Shown here: positions 24,108 to 31,257 of the stretch, one piece after another
Numbering within the stretch: the first letter of the stretch is position 1
Layout: every line of letters starts with the position of its first letter
Made by a program: the position numbers and the translations under genes
NCBI GenBank assembly: GCA_002358835.1
Contig: DEPP01000101.1
Coordinates: forward strand, 6,271 to 38,489
Length of the DNA stretch: 32,219 nucleotides
Reading direction: 5' to 3'
Origin: Bacteroidales bacterium UBA3389
GTDB taxonomy: Bacteria; Bacteroidota; Bacteroidia; Bacteroidales; P3
Notes under the pieces: generated by a model
What the model was told of the DNA's origin: nothing
The model's database searches: none
The model's input: the letters and a program-made list of their open reading frames with translations, nothing else

Positions 24108-26873
24108 TTACTGCTTTTCTTCGTTTTTTGTTTCATTAGCAGTATTGCTTTCTTGCATTGGAGTCAAGTACATAAGCTTAAAAAACTTCTCGTAAGTCTC
24201 AATATTCTTATTTTTATAGAAAGTAGGATAGTTCTGAATCGATATTACAAAATGAATATATTGGTCTTGATTGAAGTCTTTCAAGACTGTGTTTATGTTG
24301 TTGTAGTAATTCATAGCCTCGTCTTTACTTCTGAATCGTTTGACGCTAAGTATTTGTTTTGTCATGGTAAAGAGTGTACTTGTTGCTGAAAGTTTTTTGT
24401 CTAAATAATTTGCATCGTTAAACGCTCGAATGCGTCTTTCTAAATCTATTGCATCGATTTTGTCATCGTCAAACAACAAAACATAGTAGTGTTGCATGTC
24501 TTTGAATTTGAACATCAGCATTTCTGCATCGAGCATCTTCTTTGCTTCCTCGGCTTCTTTGTCTTGGGTTTTTGTATCTTGTGTTTGTTTCTCCGAATCT
24601 TTGTTTGAATCATCTTTTTTCTTCGGTTTGTAAGTCAGATCTATGCGTCCGTCCGGATAAGCTGCAGCAAGGTGTTGCAGTTGTGCCTCTATGATAGGAG
24701 CAATGTCGCTTTCGGTATAATTATGCAAGATAAGGTTCAGATCCATTGCCAAAGAGTCAATTCCATATAGTCGTCCTTTAGCAAGGGCTTCAACGTATAA
24801 TAGTTTTGGTATGTAAGAACCGACTTTCAATGAGTCTCTTGCCTTTGCCGATTCAATTAAGGTTTGTTCGTAAAGGTCTTTTTGATAAATTGAATAGACA
24901 TTTGAGTAAAGTATTTCGCCGATTGAACCTGCACGACTTACTTCTTCCCAATATTCGGGATTGCTTATCATCATCGCAAACTCACTTTCAGGGTATTCTT
25001 CCAATATTTTCTTCTTGTAGAAGTTAGAGTTTGGAAATTGACCTATCGCATCATAGATTTTATACAAATGATAAGAAGACGGAAGTATGTTTTGGTGAGT
25101 CGCAAAACGACGATGCAACTCTAAGAAAGTCTCGATTGCTTTGCCCGAATTGTTCAGTCCTTGATAATAAATGTAGCCTGCAGAGAGTAAAGCGTCGGCA
25201 ATCTCCTCGTTGGCTGAGTCTTTTTGAGCTTGAGTGAAAGGAATGTCTTTCGTATAATACTCTTTGGTTTCCGGATTCGTTGCTTTCTTTTTGTTGTTTG
25301 CCGTTGAGTCGGATTCAATCGGATTTCCATTCTCGTCAAACATTTCTGCCATCTGATCGAAATCGAATTCGTCTTCCTTATGGCTCAATCTCCAATTGTC
25401 TTCCAATGGACGATCACCCCAAATTCTTTGGAACTCTAATTTACCTACTTGGACGGTTGCGTTGTTGTAAAAATACCAATTCGATTTGTTTGGATTGAAT
25501 TGATCGTATTTTGTCATTCCCGCCATGCTTGCGGCCAATGCTTGTGCCTTTTTCTTTTCTTCTTCTTTTTCTTTTTGGATTCGCTTGTATTCTTCGATGT
25601 ATGAGTTTATCCTTCTGTCGAGTTCTTCTTGGCTTAGCATACTCATGGCAATCAAACTATCCCAACGTTCAACGCATCTAAGGTCTGTAACTAAGTTTGT
25701 GAGTACTTTCTGTCTGCTTTCTATGTTTGCTCTGTTCGGATAGTCTTTCGGCATGACGGCTAATGCCGTATCATAATACATTTGTGCCTTTTCGTATTTT
25801 TCAAGCAAAGAAAAATAGGTGTCGGCTGCACGAAGTGCCGAGGTGATTTTTTGTTGTTTGTTAGTAGTTGAAAGATGTACAGACTCTTCCCATTGAGTGC
25901 AGGCTTTGTCAACGTTCTTATCGCGGAAGTAGACTTCGCCTAAGGCATAGTAAACTTGATCTCTATACTCTACATTCTTTTTATCTTCCGCCATTTTGTT
26001 TAATCGAGAGATTATTGACTTGCTACTGCTTTTTTTAGGGTCGTAACACATCGCTATATTCAAGTTTGAGGCAAACTGCATCTCGTAATCGCCCGCACGG
26101 CGTGCCGTTTTCTTGAAACATTTTGTAGCTTGGTCGTATTCGTTTGCTTTTTGATATATCTGCCCTTCAATAAACAATAATCTTGTGTTAAGTTCCGATT
26201 GAAAGAATGTAAACTTGCGTTTTTTGAAATATTCTACTGCCAAAGCGTTTTTGCCTTGTGCCAAAGCATTTTCTGCATAAACGGTATATAAAAAGTTGTT
26301 TAGTTTCTTTGGAGCTTTGCCTTCATCCATCTTATTCTTTACTTGGTCAAGAAGAATGTCGCATTCGCTGTATTTTTTGCTTTTAGAATAGGTAAGGGCA
26401 AGCCAAATCATCGGCTCATACATTTCTTTCTTGTCTTTGTATTGCCCCATTATCATGGAGAATGTTGCTTCCGCACTTTTATAGTCTTGAGCGTAAAAGC
26501 AGGCTTTGCCAATTAAAAGATATGCATCGTCAATCTGCGGATTCTTTTCAACACCCGAAAACTTCATCGAATGTTTCTTGATAACCTTACTTCCTTTTTC
26601 GATAGCTCTATCAGTATTGGCTTTGATATTGTTTACATTCTCTGCCGTGCCTAACTTATATATAGGAAGGATATTTGTAAAATCGTCTTTGTGTGCTTTA
26701 TCTAATGTTTTGATAGCTTCTTTCAATGCTTGATTCCCGTTCCACCACGCATTGTAATGAGCAGTTATGCTATGGTATTGCCTATTGAGCCACTTGTCTT
26801 TGCTTGTTGAACAAGCAGATAGCAACAGCACAATGACACTTGCAAGAATCAATATTTTAGAACTTCGTTTCAA
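24108..26873 (-). CDS. porW: Type IX secretion lipoprotein PorW/SprE
   Basis: A 921-residue TPR-rich outer-membrane lipoprotein. PorW (SprE in Flavobacterium) is needed for type IX secretion and is thought to connect PorN/PorK-type periplasmic parts with the translocon. The signal ends in lipobox LLSAC (Cys21), followed by the family signature near residues 27-50: WLNRQYHSITAHYNAWWNG. Many TPR-like helical repeats follow (for example DAYLLIGKACFYAQDYKSAEATF, cut here to AYLLIGKACFYAQDY). A charged linker lies near residue 760 (KKKDDSNKDSEKQ), and the C-terminal region has repeated YVLLFDDDK and HFVISIQNY segments. It is first in a six-gene operon with its own promoter. Confidence 0.9.
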   Translation of the reverse strand: MKRSSKILILASVIVLLLSACSTSKDKWLNRQYHSITAHYNAWWNGNQALKEAIKTLDKAHKDDFTNILPIYKLGTAENVNNIKANTDRAIEKGSKVIKKHSMKFSGVEKNPQIDDAYLLIGKACFYAQDYKSAEATFSMIMGQYKDKKEMYEPMIWLALTYSKSKKYSECDILLDQVKNKMDEGKAPKKLNNFLYTVYAENALAQGKNALAVEYFKKRKFTFFQSELNTRLLFIEGQIYQKANEYDQATKCFKKTARRAGDYEMQFASNLNIAMCYDPKKSSSKSIISRLNKMAEDKKNVEYRDQVYYALGEVYFRDKNVDKACTQWEESVHLSTTNKQQKITSALRAADTYFSLLEKYEKAQMYYDTALAVMPKDYPNRANIESRQKVLTNLVTDLRCVERWDSLIAMSMLSQEELDRRINSYIEEYKRIQKEKEEEKKKAQALAASMAGMTKYDQFNPNKSNWYFYNNATVQVGKLEFQRIWGDRPLEDNWRLSHKEDEFDFDQMAEMFDENGNPIESDSTANNKKKATNPETKEYYTKDIPFTQAQKDSANEEIADALLSAGYIYYQGLNNSGKAIETFLELHRRFATHQNILPSSYHLYKIYDAIGQFPNSNFYKKKILEEYPESEFAMMISNPEYWEEVSRAGSIGEILYSNVYSIYQKDLYEQTLIESAKARDSLKVGSYIPKLLYVEALAKGRLYGIDSLAMDLNLILHNYTESDIAPIIEAQLQHLAAAYPDGRIDLTYKPKKKDDSNKDSEKQTQDTKTQDKEAEEAKKMLDAEMLMFKFKDMQHYYVLLFDDDKIDAIDLERRIRAFNDANYLDKKLSATSTLFTMTKQILSVKRFRSKDEAMNYYNNINTVLKDFNQDQYIHFVISIQNYPTFYKNKNIETYEKFFKLMYLTPMQESNTANETKNEEKQ

Positions 26874-26907
26874 ATCTCTATCTCTTTATTAGATAACTAC
26901 GAAACTG

Positions 26908-26938
26908 CAAATTTATTGGATTTATTCGAAAAAACAAT
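26908..26938 (-). promoter_or_regulatory. Promoter of the porW operon
   Basis: On the minus strand the -7 element is TAAATTTG (26908-26915 on the plus strand). An ATTG lies 19 bases upstream at 26935-26938, close to the -33 consensus TTTG. The predicted transcript starts about 25-30 bases before the porW ATG. Confidence 0.6.
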
Positions 26939-26990
26939 CGATTAAATGCAAAAAACACGTTTTTTTTCTTTCCACTCCAAAATATAGTCT

Positions 26991-26998
26991 TATATTTG
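26991..26998 (+). promoter_or_regulatory. -7 element of the DUF1015 gene promoter
   Basis: TATATTTG matches TAnnTTTG, 41 bases before the ATG at 27040. The -33 region has only TTTC near the right distance. Two short palindromes, TTTGCAAA (26995-27002) and CAAATTTG (27003-27010), follow in tandem at the expected start of transcription. The gap from porW (26874-27039) holds only these two divergent promoters. Confidence 0.6.
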
Positions 26999-27039
26999 CA
27001 AACAAATTTGAACAAAAATAATTAAACAAAAACAAAGAT

Positions 27040-28293
27040 ATGTCAATAGTAAAAGCGTTTAGAGGTCTTAGACCACCGGTTGAGATAGCTGAAAAGTTGG
27101 CTTCTCGTCCTTATGATGTGATGAACTCTGCTGAGGCAAGAGTAGAAGCAGACGGAAATCAATATTCTTTGCTTCATGTAACGAAAGCGGAAATAGATTT
27201 GCCAGAAGGAATTGATGAACACTCTCAAGAGGTTTATGATAAGGTTGTTGAAAACTTCAATAACTTCAAAAATCAAGGTTGGTTGGTAAAAGAAGATCGT
27301 CCAAAATTGTATATATATGCACAAACAATGGACGGACGTACACAATACGGTATTGTAGGTTGTACACACGTTGATGATTATTTCAATAACGTGATTAAGA
27401 AACACGAACTTACAAGAAAGGATAAAGAAGATGACCGTATGATTCACGTAAACATTACAAATGCTAACGTAGAACCTGTGTTCTTTGCTTATCCTGCTCA
27501 CCAAGAAATCGACCAAATGGTGAATAACATCGTTAAGAACGAAAAACCGATATATGATTTCGTAGCAAAAGAAGACGGATTCGGTCATACGTTCTGGGTA
27601 ATCGAAGATGAAGCAACAATAAAGAGAATAGAAGAGATATTCGAAAAAGAAATCCCTGCTTTGTATGTTGCAGACGGACACCATAGAACAGCGGCTGCTG
27701 CAAGAGTTGGTCAAGAAAGAAGAGCAGGAAACCCTAATCACAACGGCAATGAAGAGTATAACTACTTTATGGCTGTGATTTTCCCTGACAATCAATTGAA
27801 GATTATCGACTACAACCGTGTTGTAAAAGATTTGAATGGTCTTTCAGAAGAAGAATTCCTTGCAAAATTGAACGATACTTTCGTTGTAGAAAAAGTAGGT
27901 GCTGAAATATACAAGCCAAGCAAACTTCATGAGTTCTCAATGTACATGAACGGAGAATGGTACAAGATGACAGCAAAAGAAGGTACTTATAACGACGAAG
28001 ATCCTATCGGAGTGTTGGACGTAACCATACTTTCAGATAACGTACTCGATAAAGTATTGGATATAAAAGACCTAAGAACTTCTAAGAGAATTGATTTCGT
28101 TGGAGGTATCAGAGGTTTGGGTGAATTGAAGAGAAGAGTTGATAGCGGAGAAATGAAAGTTGCTTTCGCATTGTACGCAGTTTCAATGCAACAACTTATA
28201 AACATTGCAGATTCAGGCAACATCATGCCACCGAAAACAACTTGGTTCGAGCCTAAATTGCGTTCTGGTTTGGTAATTCACGAATTGATCTAA
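27040..28293 (+). CDS. DUF1015 family protein, possible free L-serine kinase
   Basis: A 417-residue soluble protein of family DUF1015 (SerK-like). The start SIVKAFRGLRPP and the segment ASRPYDVM are family hallmarks, as are KHELTRKDKEDDR, ANVEPVFFAYP and the conserved DGHHRTAAAARV with its likely catalytic or metal-binding His pair. VDVTILSDNVL-type (here LDVTILSDNVLDKVL), FVGGIRGLGELKRRVDSG and MPPKTTWFEPKLRSGLVIH close the protein. From memory, some members phosphorylate free serine; in many Bacteroidota the gene follows serC and serA, which are absent here. Length is normal. It has its own promoter and terminator. Confidence 0.9.
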   Translation: MSIVKAFRGLRPPVEIAEKLASRPYDVMNSAEARVEADGNQYSLLHVTKAEIDLPEGIDEHSQEVYDKVVENFNNFKNQGWLVKEDRPKLYIYAQTMDGRTQYGIVGCTHVDDYFNNVIKKHELTRKDKEDDRMIHVNITNANVEPVFFAYPAHQEIDQMVNNIVKNEKPIYDFVAKEDGFGHTFWVIEDEATIKRIEEIFEKEIPALYVADGHHRTAAAARVGQERRAGNPNHNGNEEYNYFMAVIFPDNQLKIIDYNRVVKDLNGLSEEEFLAKLNDTFVVEKVGAEIYKPSKLHEFSMYMNGEWYKMTAKEGTYNDEDPIGVLDVTILSDNVLDKVLDIKDLRTSKRIDFVGGIRGLGELKRRVDSGEMKVAFALYAVSMQQLINIADSGNIMPPKTTWFEPKLRSGLVIHELI

Positions 28294-28317
28294 TCGATTT
28301 TTTGAAATAAATACCGT

Positions 28318-28385
28318 TCTGCGGATTTGTACGAATGCTATTGGCTTTTGTTAGAGGCGTTCGTGCAGTTCCGCAGATTTTTTTT
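28318..28385 (+). terminator. Intrinsic terminator after the DUF1015 gene
   Basis: TCTGCGGA (28318-28325) pairs with TCCGCAGA (28370-28377). An inner stem forms from ACGAATGC (28331-28338) with GCGTTCGT (28357-28364, one G:U). Eight T follow at 28378-28385. It begins 25 bases after the stop codon. Confidence 0.85.
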
Positions 28386-28417
28386 GATATGATTTTTTTG
28401 AAAATAAAGTTGTGGTG

Positions 28418-28954
28418 ATGCGAAATTTTATTTTGAGTTTTATTTGTTGCGTTGGCGGGCTGTTGTTTTGTGCTTGCGAAACGGGTGTGCCTTATATGAA
28501 TACACCGCCGGGCTTAAACAGACCACTCAGTGGAGAATACATCGATATGATGTTTGGAGATGAGAGTTGGGTTGCAATAGGGGATAATCTCGGAAGTTGT
28601 TATGCCAAATTCGATTCCGTAAATCCGTTATGGTATGATGTAGTCATTTGTACGGAAGATGTGAATGATTTTTCGATTGAGCATTATCGCAAACACTTGT
28701 TTATACATATCGATACAGATAGTTCGAACAATGTGCGGGATTTTCGAATCATATATTACAAGAATAAAAACACCGAAAGGAGTGGGGATTACGAACTTAA
28801 TCTTGAAAGCCTTGATGGTACTATGCACATAACCGTAAACGATGGTAGGCTTTCGGGGGCGTTTGATGGAAGGATGAGAAATACGGGTCGTTCTTCCGAT
28901 ATACGACAAAGCACAATCATTTTCCAAGATGTGCCTCTTAGTTCGATAAGATAG
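28418..28954 (+). CDS. Hypothetical lipoprotein
   Basis: A 178-residue predicted lipoprotein of unknown function. The ATG at 28418 is preferred over GTG at 28412, since the signal segment (FILSFICCVGGLLF) starts at once and ends in a lipobox at Cys20 (FCAC). The mature protein has beta-strand-like alternation (DVVICTEDVNDFSIEH, HLFIHIDTDSSNNVRDFRII, GTMHITVNDGRLSGAFDG), suggesting a small beta-sandwich or lipocalin-like fold; I do not recognise the family. GC is somewhat higher at the start than in neighbours, mostly from Gly and Pro codons. It stands alone between a terminator and repeat copy B. Confidence 0.75.
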   Translation: MRNFILSFICCVGGLLFCACETGVPYMNTPPGLNRPLSGEYIDMMFGDESWVAIGDNLGSCYAKFDSVNPLWYDVVICTEDVNDFSIEHYRKHLFIHIDTDSSNNVRDFRIIYYKNKNTERSGDYELNLESLDGTMHITVNDGRLSGAFDGRMRNTGRSSDIRQSTIIFQDVPLSSIR

Positions 28955-28970
28955 TGTTTTGAATATCTGC

Positions 28971-29096
28971 TTGTTTTAATTGCTTGAAATAAAACTTTGT
29001 TTTAGAAAAATAATTCTTTGTTTTATTTTCCTAAAATCAAGAAATAATTTCCCAAAACAAAGAGTTATTTTTTGTCTTTCAAAAATCCTGAAAAGT
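28971..29096. repeat. 21-bp periodic intergenic repeat array, copy B
   Basis: Six 21-bp steps start at 28971. The clear units are 28992 (AAACTTTG), 29013 (ATTCTTTG, inverted), 29034 (AAATCAAG AAATAATTT) and 29055 (AAACAAAG AGTTATTTT). AAAATAATTCTTTGTTTT (29007-29024) pairs with AAAACAAAGAGTTATTTT (29054-29071) around a 29-base loop. Both 18-base arms are identical to those of copy A, 28 kb away. The gap separates two convergent genes, so this hairpin could be a bidirectional terminator. The remainder of the gap, 29097-29164, shows nothing else. Confidence 0.85.
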
Positions 29097-29164
29097 AAAT
29101 CGGGTTTCTTCTAAACTTTTATTGTGTATTGCTGAAATCTTGTTTGGATTTGTGAAAATAGATC

Positions 29165-29836
29165 TTAGAAAACTATCTTTCCATCTTCGCAAGCAATCAC
29201 TTTTGCACGGAACTTGTCTATCACAATATAGTCGTGAGTTGCCATAAGTACGGTTGTGCCGTGTTTTTTGTTGATGTGCATAAGCAAAGTAACGATTTCT
29301 TCGCTTGTTATAGGGTCTAAATTGCCTGTAGGTTCATCTGCTAAAATCAATTCGGGCTGATTGACGATTGCTCTTGCAATTGCGACTCTCTGCATCTCGC
29401 CTTCGCTCAAATCACACGCCTGTTCCTCTACCTTATTCAACAATCCCACATCGTCCAATGCTTGCAAAATTCTTTCTTTCATCAACTTCTTATCCTTACA
29501 TCCTGTTGCTCTCAAAACAAATGCAAGATTGTCGTAAACCGAACGGTCTTTCAAAAGTTGGAAATCTTGAAAGATGATGCCGAGTTTGCGTCTTAGCATA
29601 GGAATTTGCGATCTCTTTATTTTGGTTAGGTCATAACCGCATACCATTGCTTCGCCTTGTTCTATCGGAATATCGGCATAAATCGAGCGAAGCAAAGAAC
29701 TCTTGCCCGAACCTGTCTTTCCAATCAGGTAAACAAACTCACCCTTTTCTATTTCGAGGTTTATGGATTTCAAAATGTTCTTATCGAACGACAAATCCAC
29801 ATTTTCGTACTTTATAACATATTGTTTCTCGTTCAT
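29165..29836 (-). CDS. ftsE: Cell division ABC transporter ATP-binding protein FtsE
   Basis: A 223-residue ABC ATPase. FtsE with membrane partner FtsX controls peptidoglycan hydrolases at division. Walker A GKTGSGKS is at 39-46, the Q-loop in GIIFQDFQLLKDRSVYDNL at about 87-105, the signature LSEGEMQR at 143-150 (Glu in place of the usual first Gly), Walker B LILADEPTGNLD at 163-174 and the H-loop in MATHD. LLKDRSVYDNLAFVLRATG is typical for FtsE. The start at 29836 is chosen because the domain begins there; an open upstream stretch overlaps wecA. It is 2 bases after the wecA-like gene. No ftsX is adjacent. Confidence 0.88.
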   Translation of the reverse strand: MNEKQYVIKYENVDLSFDKNILKSINLEIEKGEFVYLIGKTGSGKSSLLRSIYADIPIEQGEAMVCGYDLTKIKRSQIPMLRRKLGIIFQDFQLLKDRSVYDNLAFVLRATGCKDKKLMKERILQALDDVGLLNKVEEQACDLSEGEMQRVAIARAIVNQPELILADEPTGNLDPITSEEIVTLLMHINKKHGTTVLMATHDYIVIDKFRAKVIACEDGKIVF

Positions 29837-29838
29837 CT

Positions 29839-30957
29839 TTATTTTTTGATTCTTAGCTTTCTTATTCTCGATCTTGTAAAAGCACGAAGACCGAAAACAA
29901 AAACAAACCACATTCCTATAACATATATAATGTAGAAGATGTCTTCAAGAACGAATGCCATGGCAATCGAAATCAAAGAAATCACTACTTGAATGGACAA
30001 AGTTGTAAGTGCAATTTTACTATGCTTATAGCCGATTCTGAAGAATAAATGATGTATATGAGTTTTGTCTGCTGAGAAAGGACTCTTACCTCTTTGAACT
30101 CTGTATATGAAAACTCTGAGTGTGTCAGCCAAAGGTAAGAAAAACAGCATTATAACGACTAATAAGTTGCTCTTTATTTCCAAAGAACAAATTGTTTTTG
30201 TGTTTTCACCGTTGTAATCCATCATAACAAGCATACATATTGCCAAAAGAAAACCGATAAACAAACTTCCGGTATCACCCATGAAAATTTTAGCAGGTTG
30301 CCAATTGAAAACAAGAAATCCCAACAAACTTCCAATCATTGCAACCGCAACAAGCAACCAAAAAGATGTGTTTGCAAAATCATCTTCAAAAGAAAGGGCG
30401 CTCATATCTTTGAATACAAACATGAATATCGCAAACATAAAGCAGAAAAATAATAAAGCCTGGGTTCCTGCCTGTCCATCGATACCATCAATCAAGTTAT
30501 ATGCGTTAGAAACCACTATCATAAAAGCGATAGATAAAATATAACTCAACCAAACAGGTATTTCATTAATGCCAAACAAACCATAGAAGCTATGAATTCT
30601 TACTCCGATATAGCATAATAAAAATCCTACGGCAATTTCGCAAATAAGTTTGGTCTTGGGTGTGAGATTATTCATATCATCTCTTACTCCGACCAAAAGA
30701 ACAAGACTTATCAAGGTAATAAATGCAAGAGCCTTCCAAGTTATATCTGTATAATTCGTAATGGATACTCCAAGCAAAACAGAAACAAGTGAAGCCACAA
30801 AAATAACAACTCCACCCATGTGTGCTGTATAGCCTGGGTGAATTTTTCTTCCGCCTGAACTATCAAGAAATTTATGTTTCTCCATTAGTCGAATAAAGGG
30901 TGGCATGAGTAAATACGTTGCTAAAAAAGAAGCAACTCCGAATACAATCCATTCCAT
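29839..30957 (-). CDS. WecA/TagO-like undecaprenyl-phosphate sugar-1-phosphate transferase
   Basis: A 372-residue inner-membrane enzyme of the MraY/WecA family, with about 10-11 helices. It transfers a HexNAc-1-phosphate (probably GlcNAc) from the UDP-sugar to undecaprenyl phosphate, the first step of many surface glycans. Motifs are GGRKIHPGYTAHMGGV at residues 35-50, VRDDMNNLTPKTKL (Asp pair), NAYNLIDGIDGQAG near 155, FNWQPAKIFMGDTGSLFIG near 225 and the loop KTHIHH, typical of the WecA rather than the MraY branch. It has a likely promoter at 31000-31007 and drives ftsE downstream. Confidence 0.93.
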   Translation of the reverse strand: MEWIVFGVASFLATYLLMPPFIRLMEKHKFLDSSGGRKIHPGYTAHMGGVVIFVASLVSVLLGVSITNYTDITWKALAFITLISLVLLVGVRDDMNNLTPKTKLICEIAVGFLLCYIGVRIHSFYGLFGINEIPVWLSYILSIAFMIVVSNAYNLIDGIDGQAGTQALLFFCFMFAIFMFVFKDMSALSFEDDFANTSFWLLVAVAMIGSLLGFLVFNWQPAKIFMGDTGSLFIGFLLAICMLVMMDYNGENTKTICSLEIKSNLLVVIMLFFLPLADTLRVFIYRVQRGKSPFSADKTHIHHLFFRIGYKHSKIALTTLSIQVVISLISIAMAFVLEDIFYIIYVIGMWFVFVFGLRAFTRSRIRKLRIKK

Positions 30958-30999
30958 ACTACGTACACAATTCGTTCATAATGATATAAATTGCTACTG

Positions 31000-31007
31000 C
31001 AAAAATA
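31000..31007 (-). promoter_or_regulatory. -7 promoter element of the wecA-ftsE operon
   Basis: On the minus strand TATTTTTG matches TAnnTTTG, about 43 bases before the ATG at 30957. The only nearby TTTG on that strand is 14 bases upstream, too close for a standard -33 element. Confidence 0.5.
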
Positions 31008-31145
31008 TGATATTTTTTTTACAAAGAGATAATAATCTGAAATTAAGTTACAATGGCGGAACTCTTACTTGCAGATTATCACGTTGTTAGTTAACTGTTT
31101 TATTTTCTTTCAAAGAATAGTGCATTTTATGTTGTATTTTTTTTG

Positions 31146-31153
31146 TACTTTTG
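31146..31153 (+). promoter_or_regulatory. -7 promoter element of guaA
   Basis: TACTTTTG matches TAnnTTTG, 104 bases before the guaA ATG. No clear TTTG lies 19-21 bases upstream. If used, the transcript has a leader of about 95-100 bases that contains the degenerate repeat at 31187-31249. I see no purine-riboswitch structure in it. The remainder of this 300-base gap holds only the divergent wecA promoter. Confidence 0.5.
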
Positions 31154-31186
31154 GAGAACTTTTTCTTTTTTGAAAACATTGAAACG

Positions 31187-31249
31187 GATTCAAGTTTCGT
31201 TGGAATGAATCGAAGAAACAGAATATTGAAATCAAAATAAAAAATATAC
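31187..31249. repeat. Degenerate 21-bp repeat array, copy F
   Basis: Three 21-bp steps just before guaA. The unit at 31187 (GATTCAAG TTTCGTTGG AATG) matches the copy A unit at 240 (AAATCAAG TTTCATTCG AACG) at 15 of 21 positions. The unit at 31208 begins AATCGAAG AAACAGAAT, and that at 31229 begins AAATCAAA. The order of the first two matches copy A. Decay makes this the least certain copy. Confidence 0.4.
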
Positions 31250-31257
31250 AGATAGAT

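Noticed and set aside
24081..24389. 102-codon membrane-like open frame on the plus strand
   Set aside because: It is antisense to the end of porW, where Lys/Asn-rich codons give false hydrophobic residues on the other strand.
27043..27795. 250-codon open frame on the minus strand
   Set aside because: It lies wholly inside the DUF1015 gene, has low-complexity Ile/Phe/Cys-rich composition, and resembles no family.
29837..29911. N-terminal extension of FtsE
   Set aside because: The extra 25 residues overlap the wecA-like gene and precede the normal FtsE start MNEKQYVIKYENV; they have no family match.
31154..31257. Purine-type riboswitch in the guaA leader
   Set aside because: The leader has only short AT-rich stems and no recognisable conserved three-way junction; the degenerate repeat explains the visible structure better.
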